A stretch of 64,000 nucleotides of DNA from Halorubrum sp. CBA1229 (lineage in GTDB: Archaea > Halobacteriota > Halobacteria > Halobacteriales > Haloferacaceae), in NCBI RefSeq assembly GCF_003721435.2, contig NZ_CP054585.1, positions 1,302,001 to 1,366,000 of the forward strand. The letters are read 5' to 3'. The notes beneath the pieces were generated by a model. The model did no database searches and was not told the origin of the DNA. It saw only the letters and a list, made by a program, of their open reading frames with translations. A program made the translations under genes and the position numbers. The first letter of the stretch is position 1; every line of letters begins with the position of its first letter. Positions 17,708 through 26,570 of this stretch are shown piece after piece.

Positions 17708-18997
17708 ATGAGCGAAACCGCGTATTCGCCGGTGTCACAGCACCTCTCGGACCTCGAGATGGCCCGGGAGGAGGGGCGCCGGAAGATGGACTGGGCGCTC
17801 CAGCACATGCCAATCTTGAACGCGCTCCGCGAGGAGTTCGTCGACGAGCAGCCGCTCGCCGGCGAGACGATCGCGATGGCGATGCACGTCGAGGCGAAGA
17901 CGGCGAACCTCGTCGAACTGTTGGCCGAGGGGGGCGCCGAGGTGGCGATCACCGGGTGTAACCCGCTGTCGACCCACGACGACGTGTCGGCCGCGCTCGA
18001 CACCCACGAGTCGATCACCTCCTACGCGGTCCGGGGCGTCGACGACGACGAGTACTACGACGCGATGCACGCCTGCATCGCCCACGACCCCACCATCACC
18101 GTCGACGACGGGATGGACATGGTGAAGCTCGTCCACGAGGAGTACCCCGAGCTGATCGACTCCATCGTCGGCGGCGCCGAGGAGACGACCACGGGCGTCC
18201 ACCGCCTGCGCGCGATGGACGCCGACGGCGAACTCAACTATCCCGTCTTCGCCGTGAACGACACGCCGATGAAACAGCTGTTCGACAACGTCCACGGCAC
18301 GGGCGAGTCGTCGCTCGCGACCATCGCGATGACGACGAACCTCTCGTGGGCCGGCAAGAACGTCGTCGTCGGCGGCTACGGCCAGTGCGGGAAGGGCGTC
18401 GCCAAGAAGGCCTCGGGCCAGAACGCGAACGTCATCGTCTGCGAGGTCGACCCGCGCAAGGCCCTCGAGGCCCACATGGAGGGGTACGAGGTGCTCCCGA
18501 TGGCCGAGGCCGCGGAGAAGGGCGACGTGTTCATCACGACGACGGGCAACCGCGACGTGATCACTCGCGAACACTTCGAGCGGATGCAGGACGGCGTCCT
18601 CCTCGCCAACGCCGGCCACTTCGACGTCGAGGTGAACCTGGAGGAGTTAGACGACCTCGCCGTGGACCGCTACGAGGTCCGCGACGGCGTCGAGGGGTTC
18701 GAGATGGACGACGGCCGCGTCCTGAACGTGCTCGCCGAGGGCCGGCTCGTCAACCTCGCCGCGCCCATCTCGCTTGGACACCCGGTCGAGGTGATGGACC
18801 AGAGCTTCGGCGTCCAGGCCGTCGTCGTCCGCGAGCTCGCGGAGCGCGGCGACGACTACGGGCCGGGCGTTCACGACGTCCCCGACGAGCTCGACCGCGA
18901 GGTCGCCGAGATCAAGCTGGCCGCCGAGGGCGTCGACCACGACGACCTCACCGACGAGCAGCGCGAGTACATGGGGAGCTGGGAGCACGGGACGTAA
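17708..18997 (+). CDS. ahcY: adenosylhomocysteinase
   Basis: The 429-residue enzyme splits S-adenosylhomocysteine into adenosine and homocysteine, using bound NAD. Diagnostic elements are NPLSTHDDVSAAL near the start, EETTTGVHRL, the NAD-binding GGYGQCGKGVAKKASG and the end block NLAAPISLGHPVEVMDQSF. ATG at 17708 gives the natural start; a GTG 18 bases upstream is an alternative. The length is short for the family but usual for archaeal forms, which lack the C-terminal tyrosine-ending tail of animal enzymes. It removes the product inhibitor of methyltransferases together with the MtaD-like deaminase encoded upstream. Confidence 0.96.
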   Translation: MSETAYSPVSQHLSDLEMAREEGRRKMDWALQHMPILNALREEFVDEQPLAGETIAMAMHVEAKTANLVELLAEGGAEVAITGCNPLSTHDDVSAALDTHESITSYAVRGVDDDEYYDAMHACIAHDPTITVDDGMDMVKLVHEEYPELIDSIVGGAEETTTGVHRLRAMDADGELNYPVFAVNDTPMKQLFDNVHGTGESSLATIAMTTNLSWAGKNVVVGGYGQCGKGVAKKASGQNANVIVCEVDPRKALEAHMEGYEVLPMAEAAEKGDVFITTTGNRDVITREHFERMQDGVLLANAGHFDVEVNLEELDDLAVDRYEVRDGVEGFEMDDGRVLNVLAEGRLVNLAAPISLGHPVEVMDQSFGVQAVVVRELAERGDDYGPGVHDVPDELDREVAEIKLAAEGVDHDDLTDEQREYMGSWEHGT

Positions 18998-19027
18998 CGC
19001 GGCGGCGTTTATAATCAGATGGTGCGA

Positions 19028-19282
19028 TGGCGCGCGCCTGCGAGCGGTCGCCCCCGCGACCGCGAGCAGCGCGTGCGAGGGAGTCGGGTGCCCGGAGCGA
19101 AGCGGAGGGCGGCCGACGAGGCTGGGGAGGCGTGAGGCTGCGGTGCCGTGCGGTCGGGGGAGGACTCAAAGGGGCAGTCGGCGAGGCGGGCGCAGGGGAC
19201 GCAAGGACCGCAAGGAGGGAGCGATAGCGACCGACTGAGGACCGCAGCGAGCGTGCGCCCGCCTCGCCGACTGGGGCTTTGG
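19028..19282 (+). ncRNA. candidate structured RNA, element 1 (covaries with element 2)
   Basis: No protein is supported here. A TATA box TTTATAAT (19008-19015) lies 20 bases before the conserved opening TGGCGCGCGCCT. Helices: P1 GCGGTCGC (19044-19051) with GCGACCGC (19056-19063); P2 19083-19093 with 19107-19117 (one mismatch, one wobble); P3 a perfect 20-pair stem, 19175-19194 with 19254-19273; P4 CAAAG (19167-19171) with CTTTG (19277-19281), closing a GGG/GGG internal loop. Conserved single-stranded blocks are GCGTGCGAGGGAGTCGG, GAGGCTGGGGAGG, GACTCAAAGGGGCAG and CTGGGGCTTTGG. Element 2 at 41022-41359 keeps the blocks and the pairing but changes the stem sequences. A second TATA-like TTTATAAA follows at about 19313. 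Direction is inferred from the TATA box. Confidence 0.6.
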
Positions 19283-19442
19283 CGGAGTTCACCGAATCGT
19301 TGGCAGCAACAATTTATAAACGATCGACAGAGAGGCCGATTTCGTACAGCCTACCACCGTCAACAATAGCGATGGATACCCGACCACATACATCGACCTC
19401 TTCCTCGCGCCCTTTTTGGGCAACAACCCCCTACACGTATCA

Positions 19443-20219
19443 GTGACAGTCACGAGCGTCCACGACCCGAGCCACCGCGAGGCCCTCTGGGAGTTAGAGG
19501 ACGCCTTCGAGCGCGGCGACCTGATAAGCGTCTTCGGGCGCTGCACGGTCAGCTACGAGGGTCGCGCCGCCTCGGACCTCGGCCTCGGCGACCGGCTGCT
19601 CGTGTTGAAGCCTGACGGGGCCGCTCTCGTCCACACCGACGAGGGGCGCCAACCGGTCAACTGGCAGCCGCCGGGGTCGGAGCACCGCGCCGCGGTCCGG
19701 GAGGGGCGGCTCCGGGTGCGCTCGACCAGAAGCAACCCCGACGAGACGCTCACCGTCCGCTTCGACCGGGTCCACCAGCTCTCCGCGATGGCGGTCACCG
19801 GCGGGCGCGACCTCACGCTCCACGGCAGCGAGGAGGACCTCCGGACCCGGATTCTGGAACGCCCGGAGCTCGTCGAGCCGGGATTCGAGCCGCGGGAGAC
19901 CGAGCGCCCGTCGAGCGCCGGCCCGATGGACGTGTTCGGCGTCGACGCCGACGGCACCCCGGTCGTCGTCGAGCTGAAGCGCCGGCGCGTCGGGCCGGAC
20001 GCGGTCGGGCAGCTCGCGCGGTACGTGCGAGCGTTCCGCGAGGAGTTGGGGGCGGAGGCGGACGGTCGCGAGGGCGACGGCGACGCCGAGGGCGACGACA
20101 CCGACGGCCCCCGCGTCCGGGGCGTCCTCGTCGCCCCCTCGGTCACGGATCGGGCCGCCGAGCGGCTGTCGGACCGGGGGTTCGACCACGTCGCGCTCGA
20201 ACCGACGCCCGAGAGGTAA
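19443..20219 (+). CDS. nucS: endonuclease NucS (mismatch/branched-DNA nuclease)
   Basis: The 258-residue protein has an N-terminal DNA-binding half ([40 protein letters not shown]) and a C-terminal RecB-like nuclease core with [20 protein letters not shown], giving the D-(x)n-ExK metal site, followed by QLARYV. NucS/EndoMS cuts mismatched or flapped DNA and serves in non-canonical mismatch repair in archaea and actinobacteria. The start is the GTG at 19443; it follows structured element 1 by 160 bases. An Asp/Glu-rich insertion near residues 205-225 is halophile-specific. Confidence 0.92.
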   Translation: MTVTSVHDPSHREALWELEDAFERGDLISVFGRCTVSYEGRAASDLGLGDRLLVLKPDGAALVHTDEGRQPVNWQPPGSEHRAAVREGRLRVRSTRSNPDETLTVRFDRVHQLSAMAVTGGRDLTLHGSEEDLRTRILERPELVEPGFEPRETERPSSAGPMDVFGVDADGTPVVVELKRRRVGPDAVGQLARYVRAFREELGAEADGREGDGDAEGDDTDGPRVRGVLVAPSVTDRAAERLSDRGFDHVALEPTPER

Positions 20220-20371
20220 CCCACTGGCGCCCGGGAAGCGGCTCAACGCCGCCGAAGAAGCGGCTCGGCGACGGCCGAGAAGTGAGCCACCAACGTCCGG
20301 GAGACGACCCGCCGACGCCGTGGTATCGAAGGGTTTATCGCCGCAGCGCGGGCTACATCGGGCAAGTAGCC

Positions 20372-20902
20372 ATGTCTGACAAACCCGCCTCTATGTATCG
20401 GACGATCGACAAGCCGTCGTACACCCGCCGCGAGTACATCACCGGAATTCCCGGCTCGAAGATCGCCCAGCACAACATGGGCGACCTCTCCGCGGAGCCC
20501 GACGACTACCCCGTCCAGATCAGCCTCCGCGTCGAGGAGGAGCTCCAGATCCGCCACGGCTCGCTGGAGAGCGCGCGCCTCTCGGCGAACCGCCACCTGA
20601 TCAAGGAGCTCGGCGAGGGCAACTACAAGATGACCCTCCGCAAGTTCCCCCACCAGGTCATCCGGGAGAACAAGCAGGCGACCGGCGCCGGGGCAGACCG
20701 CGTCTCCGACGGGATGCGGCAGGCGTTCGGCAAGCCGGTCGGGACGGCCGCGCGGCTCAACAAGGACGACATCGTCTTCACCGCGTACTGCGACGTCGAG
20801 CAGGCGTCCGCCGTGAAGGAGGCGTTCCGCCGCGCGTACAACAAGCTCTCGCCGCCGTGCCGGATCACGGTCGACCGCGGCGAGAAGCTCCTCGTCTCGT
20901 AG
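20372..20902 (+). CDS. rpl10e: 50S ribosomal protein L16/L10e (uL16)
   Basis: The 176-residue protein is the archaeal L10e form of uL16: [20 protein letters not shown], then [42 protein letters not shown] and [16 protein letters not shown]. It sits at the A-site of the large subunit and contacts the tRNA acceptor end. ATG at 20372 is clear; the TATA-like GTTTATCG lies about 40 bases upstream. As is common in archaea it stands apart from the main ribosomal protein clusters. Confidence 0.97.
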   Translation: MSDKPASMYRTIDKPSYTRREYITGIPGSKIAQHNMGDLSAEPDDYPVQISLRVEEELQIRHGSLESARLSANRHLIKELGEGNYKMTLRKFPHQVIRENKQATGAGADRVSDGMRQAFGKPVGTAARLNKDDIVFTAYCDVEQASAVKEAFRRAYNKLSPPCRITVDRGEKLLVS

Positions 20903-21035
20903 ACGCTCCGACCCTTTTCGAGGCGCGGTTCTCACGGCCGCGAGCCGCGCGGCCGGACGCCGTCCCCGTGACACCGCGAACCCGCTGCACGGCGAGCCGA
21001 ACTCCTGAAATACCTTCCTCGCGTACCGATCGGCA

Positions 21036-23090
21036 GTGTCACAGCAGTTGGCCGAGGTCGAGACGCTGTTCCTCCACGAGGCGCGGAGCGACTACACCGT
21101 CGTCGCGAACCGGGACGGGAACCGGGTGCTCCGCGGGCGGCTCGAGCTCAAGGAGACCTCCGCGGGCCCGCGCCCGGGGAAGTTCCGCGTGATCCGCGAC
21201 GGCGAGGACCACCCCCGCCAGCCCGACGAGTTCGTCGACCTCGCCCGCGCGGCCGACCGGATCCGCATCTCCGAACAGACCACGCCGGAGAACCGGAAGC
21301 AGCTGGAGGCGATGCTCGACGGCTACCAGCTGGAGGCGATGGCCGTCCGGACCTGCCGGCGCTGCGCGAACGACGGCCGCTACGGGCCGATCACGAGCGA
21401 GAGCGCGGTCGAGCACAACGGCGAGCTGATCTGCCGCGACTGCGCTCGGCGAGAGCTTGAGCGGGAGCTCTCTTATAAAGGCGAGTTCACGGGCGCCGCC
21501 GAGGAGCGGTTAGAGGAGCTGCTGTACGAGTCCGGCGACTTGGACCGGATCGTCAACCTCCTGCAGGGCGGGCTCGACCCCGACCTCACCAAGTACGACG
21601 AGGTCTCCGCCAACGTCGACGACGTGAGCCCCGTGCGCACCGAGGATCTCGACCTTCACCCGGACCTGTCCGCGCATCTGCAGGGCCGCTTCGAGGAACT
21701 GCTCCCGGTTCAGAGCCTCTCGGTGCGGAACGGCCTCCTAGACGGCGACGACCAGCTCGTCGTGAGCGCGACCGCGACGGGGAAGACGCTCGTCGGCGAG
21801 CTGACCGGGATCGACCGCGCGCTGAAAGGGGAGGGAAAGCTCCTCTTTTTAGTGCCGCTCGTCGCGCTCGCCAACCAGAAGCACGAGGACTTCAAGGACC
21901 GCTACGGCGACCGGCTGAACGTCTCGATCCGCGTCGGTTCCTCGCGGGTGAACGACGACGGCAACCGCTTCGACCCGAACGCCGACGTGATCGTCGGCAC
22001 GTACGAGGGGATCGACCACGCGCTCCGGACCGGGAAGGACCTCGGCGACGTCGGCACCGTCGTCATCGACGAGGTCCACACGCTGAAGGAGGGCGAGCGG
22101 GGCCACCGGCTCGACGGCCTCATTTCTCGGCTGAAGTACTACAGCGAGGAGCGGATGGAGACGCACCCGGGGTACGGCGGCACGCAGTTCGTCTACCTCT
22201 CCGCGACGGTCGGGAACCCGGAGTGGCTCGCCGAGAAGCTCCGGGCGACGCTCATCGAGTACGAGGAGCGACCCGTCCCCATCGAGCGCCACGTCACCTT
22301 CGCGGACAGCCGGGAGAAGGCCGACATCGCCGACAAGCTCGTGAAACGGGAGTTCGACACGAAGTCCTCGAAGGGGTACCGCGGACAGACGATCGTCTTC
22401 ACGAACTCCCGGCGGCGCTGCCACGAAATCAGCCGGAAGCTCCGATACGACTCCGCGCCGTACCACGCCGGGCTCGACTACAAGCGCCGGAAGAAGGTCG
22501 AACGCCAGTTCGGCAACCAGGACCTCTCCGCGGTCGTCACCACCGCGGCGCTCGCGGCGGGCGTCGACTTCCCCGCCTCGCAGGTGATCTTCGACTCGCT
22601 GGCGATGGGGATCGAGTGGCTCTCCGTCCAGGAGTTCTCCCAGATGCTCGGCCGCGCCGGGCGTCCCGACTACCACGACCGCGGGCGCGTCTACCTCCTC
22701 GTCGAGCCCGACGGCGTCTATCACAACTCCATGGACCGCACCGAGGACGAGGTCGCGTTCACGCTTTTAAAAGGCGAGATGGAGGACGTGGCGACCCACT
22801 ACGACGAGGCGGCCGCCGTCGAGGAGACGCTGGCGAACGTCGTCGTCGCCGGCAAGAAGGCCAAGCGACTCAACGACCGGATGATCGGCGAGGTGCCGAC
22901 GAAACACGCAGTCGGGAAGCTGCTGGAGTGGGAGTTCATCGACGGCTTCGACCCCACGCCGCTCGGCCGCGGCGTCACGAGGCACTTCCTCGCGCCCGAC
23001 GAGGCGTTCTTCATCCTCGACGCGGTCCGGAAGGGGACGGACCCGTACCAGATCGTCGCCGATCTGGAACTGCGCGACGACGAGGAGTGA
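21036..23090 (+). CDS. DEAD/DEAH-box helicase, Ski2-like, with N-terminal zinc site
   Basis: The 684-residue protein starts at GTG 21036. The N-terminal 200 residues include a zinc-binding site with Cys107, Cys110, Cys133 and Cys136 (CRRC and CRDC). Then the helicase core shows the Q-like QSLSVRNGLL, motif I ATATGKT, DEVH as motif II, SAT as motif III, HAGLDYKRR, TTAALAAGVDFPA and QMLGRAGR as motif VI. It belongs to superfamily 2, close to Ski2/Hel308-like enzymes, so an RNA- or DNA-remodelling role is expected; the zinc domain makes it a haloarchaeal variety. Downstream come two tRNA genes. Confidence 0.92.
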   Translation: MSQQLAEVETLFLHEARSDYTVVANRDGNRVLRGRLELKETSAGPRPGKFRVIRDGEDHPRQPDEFVDLARAADRIRISEQTTPENRKQLEAMLDGYQLEAMAVRTCRRCANDGRYGPITSESAVEHNGELICRDCARRELERELSYKGEFTGAAEERLEELLYESGDLDRIVNLLQGGLDPDLTKYDEVSANVDDVSPVRTEDLDLHPDLSAHLQGRFEELLPVQSLSVRNGLLDGDDQLVVSATATGKTLVGELTGIDRALKGEGKLLFLVPLVALANQKHEDFKDRYGDRLNVSIRVGSSRVNDDGNRFDPNADVIVGTYEGIDHALRTGKDLGDVGTVVIDEVHTLKEGERGHRLDGLISRLKYYSEERMETHPGYGGTQFVYLSATVGNPEWLAEKLRATLIEYEERPVPIERHVTFADSREKADIADKLVKREFDTKSSKGYRGQTIVFTNSRRRCHEISRKLRYDSAPYHAGLDYKRRKKVERQFGNQDLSAVVTTAALAAGVDFPASQVIFDSLAMGIEWLSVQEFSQMLGRAGRPDYHDRGRVYLLVEPDGVYHNSMDRTEDEVAFTLLKGEMEDVATHYDEAAAVEETLANVVVAGKKAKRLNDRMIGEVPTKHAVGKLLEWEFIDGFDPTPLGRGVTRHFLAPDEAFFILDAVRKGTDPYQIVADLELRDDEE

Positions 23091-23182
23091 GGCGGCCGGT
23101 CGCCGCGGAACAGCTTGCGACCGAACGCGGCCCGCCCGCGCAACGAAACGCTTTACCGGCCGATGCGGGTACGTATGGACGC

Positions 23183-23253
23183 GGGACCGTGGGTTAGTGG
23201 TATACTCCGGGCCTTGGGTGCCCGTGACCCCGGTTCGAATCCGGGCGGTCCCA
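23183..23253 (+). tRNA. tRNA-Pro (anticodon UGG)
   Basis: Acceptor arms GGGACCG (23183-23189) and CGGTCCC (23246-23252) pair fully, followed by discriminator A. The anticodon stem CGGGC/GCCCG closes the loop CTTGGGT with anticodon TGG. The T arm CCCGG TTCGAAT CCGGG is standard. No CCA is encoded and no intron is present. Confidence 0.95.
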
Positions 23254-23401
23254 CTTTCGCGGCGCGAGCGACACCGAGAGCACCGCGGCTGTGAGCCGGA
23301 TTCGAAGCAAAGAGCGGAACGGATTCGAAGCTCGATCGATCCGACCCGCCTGCCGCCTTTCGAAATCCTTTTGTCTCGAATCGGCGTTGGTCCGAGTGCG
23401 A

Positions 23402-23475
23402 GCCGCCTTAGCTCAGACTGGGAGAGCACTCGACTGAAGATCGAGCTGTCCCCCGTTCAAATCGGGGAGGCGGCA
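23402..23475 (+). tRNA. tRNA-Phe (anticodon GAA)
   Basis: Acceptor GCCGCCT (23402-23408) pairs with AGGCGGC (23468-23474), discriminator A. The anticodon stem CTCGA/TCGAG closes the loop CTGAAGA with anticodon GAA. The T arm is CCCCG TTCAAAT CGGGG. The 3' end of this gene is repeated downstream, see the repeat entries. Confidence 0.95.
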
Positions 23476-23588
23476 TATTCTGAACCCGCGAGCGACAGCG
23501 AGCGGGTGAAGAAACGACGCCGGGTCAATTTGAGCAGACAAGTCGCGACCCCGAGCGTCTCGGCGAGTTCAAATCGGGGAGGCGGCAT
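23455..23588 (+). repeat. duplicated tRNA-Phe 3' end (possible att site scar)
   Basis: The last 21 bases of tRNA-Phe plus one more (23455-23476) recur exactly at 23567-23588, GTTCAAATCGGGGAGGCGGC followed by AT. Duplication of a tRNA 3' end is the usual mark left by integration of a virus or plasmid at a tRNA gene. Only about 90 bases separate the copies and hold no gene, so anything that was inserted between them is gone. Confidence 0.75.
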
Positions 23589-23680
23589 TCCTTTTCGGCG
23601 CGATCGGCATTCGTAACACTCCGTCACCGAAAAACCAAGAACCGTCACGTCGGGTGACGGTCACGAGACGACGCTATCGG

Positions 23681-24931
23681 CTAGCGCCTGCCGCGGGACG
23701 GGAAGGCCTCCATCGCCTCGACCGCCGCCTCTTCGGTGCAGTAGAACGCCACGAAGCTGATCGCGAACTTTCCGCCGTTCGCGGTTTCGACCGTGACGCT
23801 CCCGTCGGTCTCCTCGATGGACTGCACGTCCAGCTCCCGGCCGCTCTTGACCAGCGCGTAGAGGTCGCAGTACTCCGTGTCGAAGGTGGCGGTCATCGGC
23901 TCGAACGCCTCGCCCTCCTTGCTCTCGAAGGAACCGGGGGTGTACGCGACGTTGTCGTCGGCGTCCCCCTCCGGGACGAAGTCGTACGCGAGGCACTCGC
24001 CGGTGTCGGGATCGGTCTCGACGCAGGCGAACTCGTACTTCGCGAGCTGGCCGTCGACGGAGCAGTCGACGCACTCCTCGCAGACCTCGCTGATGAGCGC
24101 TTCCAGCTCCGCGCCCAGGTTCGACGCGTCCTGGACCGCGACGAAGTCGTCGGTGGCGCTGGCGATATCGTCCCGGAGATAGTCGTCGAAGCCGGCGACG
24201 TTCTCGCCGACGCCGACGGCGATGACGCGGCGACCGGCGTTCTTGATCGCGGTCGCTGTGGCGGTGGTCTCGGTCAGTTCACCGGGTTCGCCGGCGATAC
24301 CGTTCTCACCGCCGGTCGTTCCCCCGGTGTACTCGAACGTGCCGTAGGGGAACGTCGTATCGTCGGCGGGCGGCGAGGCGCCGTCGCCGACCACGCCGTT
24401 CTCGTAGTTCGGCCCGCCGTCCGTGATCAGGACGACGATCTCTCTCCCGCCGCGGCCCTCCTGCTCGAGGATCGCGTTGGAGTAGTCCAGCGCGCCGGGC
24501 ATGTGCGTCGCGTTCTCCCCGGGCGGGGTGCTCGCCGGCACGCCGGCCTGAACCGCCGAGACGTTGCTCGCGGTCGCGAAATCCAGGAGGTTTCCCGGAC
24601 CGTACTCGAACGCGGCGGGCGCGTCACCGAACGTGACGAGCCCGAGCTGGACGTCGGCCGGGACGACGCCGAGGAAGCTGTCCACGCCGCTCTGGATGTC
24701 TCCCCAAGTGCCGGCGTTCCGTATCGAGCCCGAATAGTCGAGCGCGACGACGACGTCGACCTCGCCGCCGCAGGTCTCGATGAGGTGCTCGTCGGCGGCG
24801 GCGACGCCGGTGACGAACGGGAGGCTGGTTCCTCCGAGCGCCAGCGCGCCGGCTGCGCCCGTCGTGCGGAGGATGCTGCGCCGCGAGATGGGAACGGTCC
24901 GGCCCGATTCGTTGTTTCTATTTGTTGTCAT
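23681..24931 (-). CDS. Tat-exported von Willebrand factor A domain protein
   Basis: The 416-residue protein has a twin-arginine signal (SRRSILRTTGAAGALALGG, Arg18-Arg19) with likely cleavage after AAA near residue 46. The vWA domain begins about residue 55 and has the metal site DYSGS (65-69) and a TDGGPN strand. After it comes a Cys-rich segment (CEECVDC, then FACVETDPDTGECLAYDF) and a final beta domain with EYCDLYALVKSGREL and FYCTEE; the paired cysteines may form disulfides outside the cell. ATG at 24931 is chosen because MTTNRNNESG leads straight into the Tat signal. It lies between copies of the tRNA-Phe 3' end, so it may be mobile cargo. Role probably in surface adhesion; ligand unknown. 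Confidence 0.85.
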   Translation of the reverse strand: MTTNRNNESGRTVPISRRSILRTTGAAGALALGGTSLPFVTGVAAADEHLIETCGGEVDVVVALDYSGSIRNAGTWGDIQSGVDSFLGVVPADVQLGLVTFGDAPAAFEYGPGNLLDFATASNVSAVQAGVPASTPPGENATHMPGALDYSNAILEQEGRGGREIVVLITDGGPNYENGVVGDGASPPADDTTFPYGTFEYTGGTTGGENGIAGEPGELTETTATATAIKNAGRRVIAVGVGENVAGFDDYLRDDIASATDDFVAVQDASNLGAELEALISEVCEECVDCSVDGQLAKYEFACVETDPDTGECLAYDFVPEGDADDNVAYTPGSFESKEGEAFEPMTATFDTEYCDLYALVKSGRELDVQSIEETDGSVTVETANGGKFAISFVAFYCTEEAAVEAMEAFPSRGRR

Positions 24932-25292
24932 TAGATGCCGATCTACTGTGTAACTCGGCTGCAAACTCGGCGCGGAGATCACTCGAAGACGCGTGTCACC
25001 GTCGAATTGGATCGCTCCGAGAGCGTCAAGGGACAGTAGTCATCTACTTATACGTCTCGTGATAACATAGGTATGATCCGACAGCCGGATTCGTTCGGCC
25101 GTGCTTCGGTGGATCGTGAAACCGCTATGCCCGGCTCCGGTAGGAAGTCCATAACGGTCTTCGGCGACGTGCGGCGAGGACAAATCGGAGAGGCGGCGTA
25201 TTCTGCGTCCGCGAGCGGAGCGAACCGTCGAGAAAGCGACGCCGAGAGCCACGAGCGGGGCCGCAGGGGGCCCGGACCGGGTCGGGCCGAGG
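24932..25292. other. intergenic region with diverged tRNA 3'-end copy
   Basis: These 361 bases upstream of the vWA gene have no supported gene. They contain the probable promoter of the vWA gene just upstream of 24931, an AT-richer stretch near 25035-25070, and at 25181 a diverged copy of the tRNA-Phe 3' end with its downstream flank. Confidence 0.5.
25181..25246 (+). repeat. diverged copy of tRNA-Phe 3' end and flank
   Basis: From 25181 the sequence CAAATCGGAGAGGCGGCGTA and about 45 bases after it match 23458 onward (end of tRNA-Phe plus the bases after the gene), including TATTCTG, CCGCGAGCG and the ending AACGACGCC/AGCGACGCC. The match covers both tRNA and non-tRNA sequence and is imperfect, so it looks like an old attachment-site copy bounding the 23.6-25.2 kb segment. 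Confidence 0.6.
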
Positions 25293-25925
25293 TCAGTCGG
25301 CGGTCGCACAGAAGTTCTGCGTGATCACGACGCGCTTGTCGGCGAACGCGACGCCGACGCCTTCCTCGTCGAACGCCTCGGAGAGGATGTTCTGTCGGTG
25401 CCCCGCCGAGTCCAGCCACAGCGAGAGCGCGCGTTCGGCGACCACGTCCGGGTCCGTGTCGGGGCCGCCGGCGACGTGGACGATGTTCTCCGCGACTCCC
25501 ATACAGTGGCCCGGGAAGAACTCCTCCAACCGGTCCGAGGAGTCCTCGCCGCCCGGTGATTCGTGGCCGAAATACCCCTGTTCGACCATGTCGACGCTGT
25601 GCGCGCGAGCGACGGCGGCGATTTCCTCGTGGTACTCGTACGGCTCACGGTCGTTCTCGCTGCGGATCGCGTTCACGCGGTCGTGGATCGCCCGCTCGTA
25701 GGCCGCCGGGTCGTCGGTATCCCGGTCGCCGTCCGAGGTGGTCCCGTCGGTGGTCTGGCCGTCGGTCGAATCGTTCTCGTTAGTGTCTCGATCGCCGTTC
25801 GGCGCCGTCTCGTCGGTGTCCGGTCCGTCGAGGCATCCGGAAATCACCGCCGTCGAGACGATCGCGAGCGAACGCCGGAGAACCGTCCGCCGGTCCCAGA
25901 CGCGGCTCGGCTGTTCGGAGGCCAC
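25293..25925 (-). CDS. CAP/SCP domain lipoprotein
   Basis: The 210-residue protein has a signal with arginines (WDRRTVLRRSLAIVSTAVIS) ending at Cys31 in ISGC, a lipobox for membrane anchoring on the outer face of the cell. A Thr/Asp-rich linker (about 33-75) precedes a CAP domain with HDRVNAIRSEN, HSVDMVEQGYFGHESPGG and WLDSAGHRQNIL, where the two histidines form the family's conserved cavity. CAP proteins are secreted and their biochemical role in archaea is not established. Its GTG/ATG choice is simple: ATG at 25925. It is divergent from the DoxX-like gene. Confidence 0.88.
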   Translation of the reverse strand: MASEQPSRVWDRRTVLRRSLAIVSTAVISGCLDGPDTDETAPNGDRDTNENDSTDGQTTDGTTSDGDRDTDDPAAYERAIHDRVNAIRSENDREPYEYHEEIAAVARAHSVDMVEQGYFGHESPGGEDSSDRLEEFFPGHCMGVAENIVHVAGGPDTDPDVVAERALSLWLDSAGHRQNILSEAFDEEGVGVAFADKRVVITQNFCATAD

Positions 25926-26075
25926 GTTCCGTTCACCGGCTTAAATGTGGTACCACACCACATGAATGTTCCGCCCCGGGTCCCGTGGCCACGGCAAGCG
26001 GAGGCGAGTCTCACCTCCACGCCGCCGTTCGGATCCGGGAGAACGCTCATTACCCGGCCGACGCTACCGACGCAG

Positions 26076-26570
26076 ATGAGCGACGACACGGCGATCGCCG
26101 CCGACGACGCCGATGACGCCGGCCCGCTCGCCAGGCGAAAGCGGCTCCTCCGCCGCGTGATGGGTGCGAACTACGTCCTCGCGGGCGTGGCGCACTTTCT
26201 CGCGCCGGATTCGTTCGCCGAGGCAGTCCCGCCCGAGTTCCCGCGGCCGCGGACGCTCGTCTATCTGTCCGGCGTCGCGGAGATCGCCCTCGGGGTCGGT
26301 GTGCAGTTCGATCGGACGCGACGCGCGTCGGCGTGGGGCATCGTGGCACTGCTGGTCGCCGTCTTCCCGGCGAACGTCTACATGGCGACAGACGACGCGG
26401 CGGCCGAGTTCGTCCCCGACCGACTCGCGGGGGTCGCCCGCGCGGCGGCGTGGGCGCGGCTCCCGTTGCAGGCCGTGCTGGTGCTGTGGGCGTGGTGGCA
26501 CGCGCTCCCCGAGCCCGGGGGCGACGGCGACGTCGAGACGGGCGGTGCAGAGACGGAAGCGGCGAGCTAA
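26076..26570 (+). CDS. DoxX-like membrane protein
   Basis: The 164-residue protein has about four transmembrane segments (VMGANYVLAGVAHFLAPDSF, LVYLSGVAEIALGVGV, WGIVALLVAVFPANVYMA, LPLQAVLVLWAWWH). This layout and the motif GVAHFLAP with a later AEI fit DoxX/DoxD-like small membrane proteins, some of which are parts of quinol oxidases, but most are uncharacterised. ATG at 26076 is chosen because the preceding in-frame stretch is not protein-like. Its stop overlaps the stop of the convergent zinc-ribbon gene by four bases. Confidence 0.82.
   Translation: MSDDTAIAADDADDAGPLARRKRLLRRVMGANYVLAGVAHFLAPDSFAEAVPPEFPRPRTLVYLSGVAEIALGVGVQFDRTRRASAWGIVALLVAVFPANVYMATDDAAAEFVPDRLAGVARAAAWARLPLQAVLVLWAWWHALPEPGGDGDVETGGAETEAAS

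Noticed and set aside
19027-19227. Small plus-strand frames (Arg/Gly-rich) inside structured element 1
   Set aside because: They follow the RNA-like stems, differ in reading frame between the two elements and are not conserved as protein.
23476-23680. Second tRNA gene at the 23567-23588 repeat
   Set aside because: Only the 3' end of tRNA-Phe is present; no matching 5' acceptor or anticodon arm upstream.
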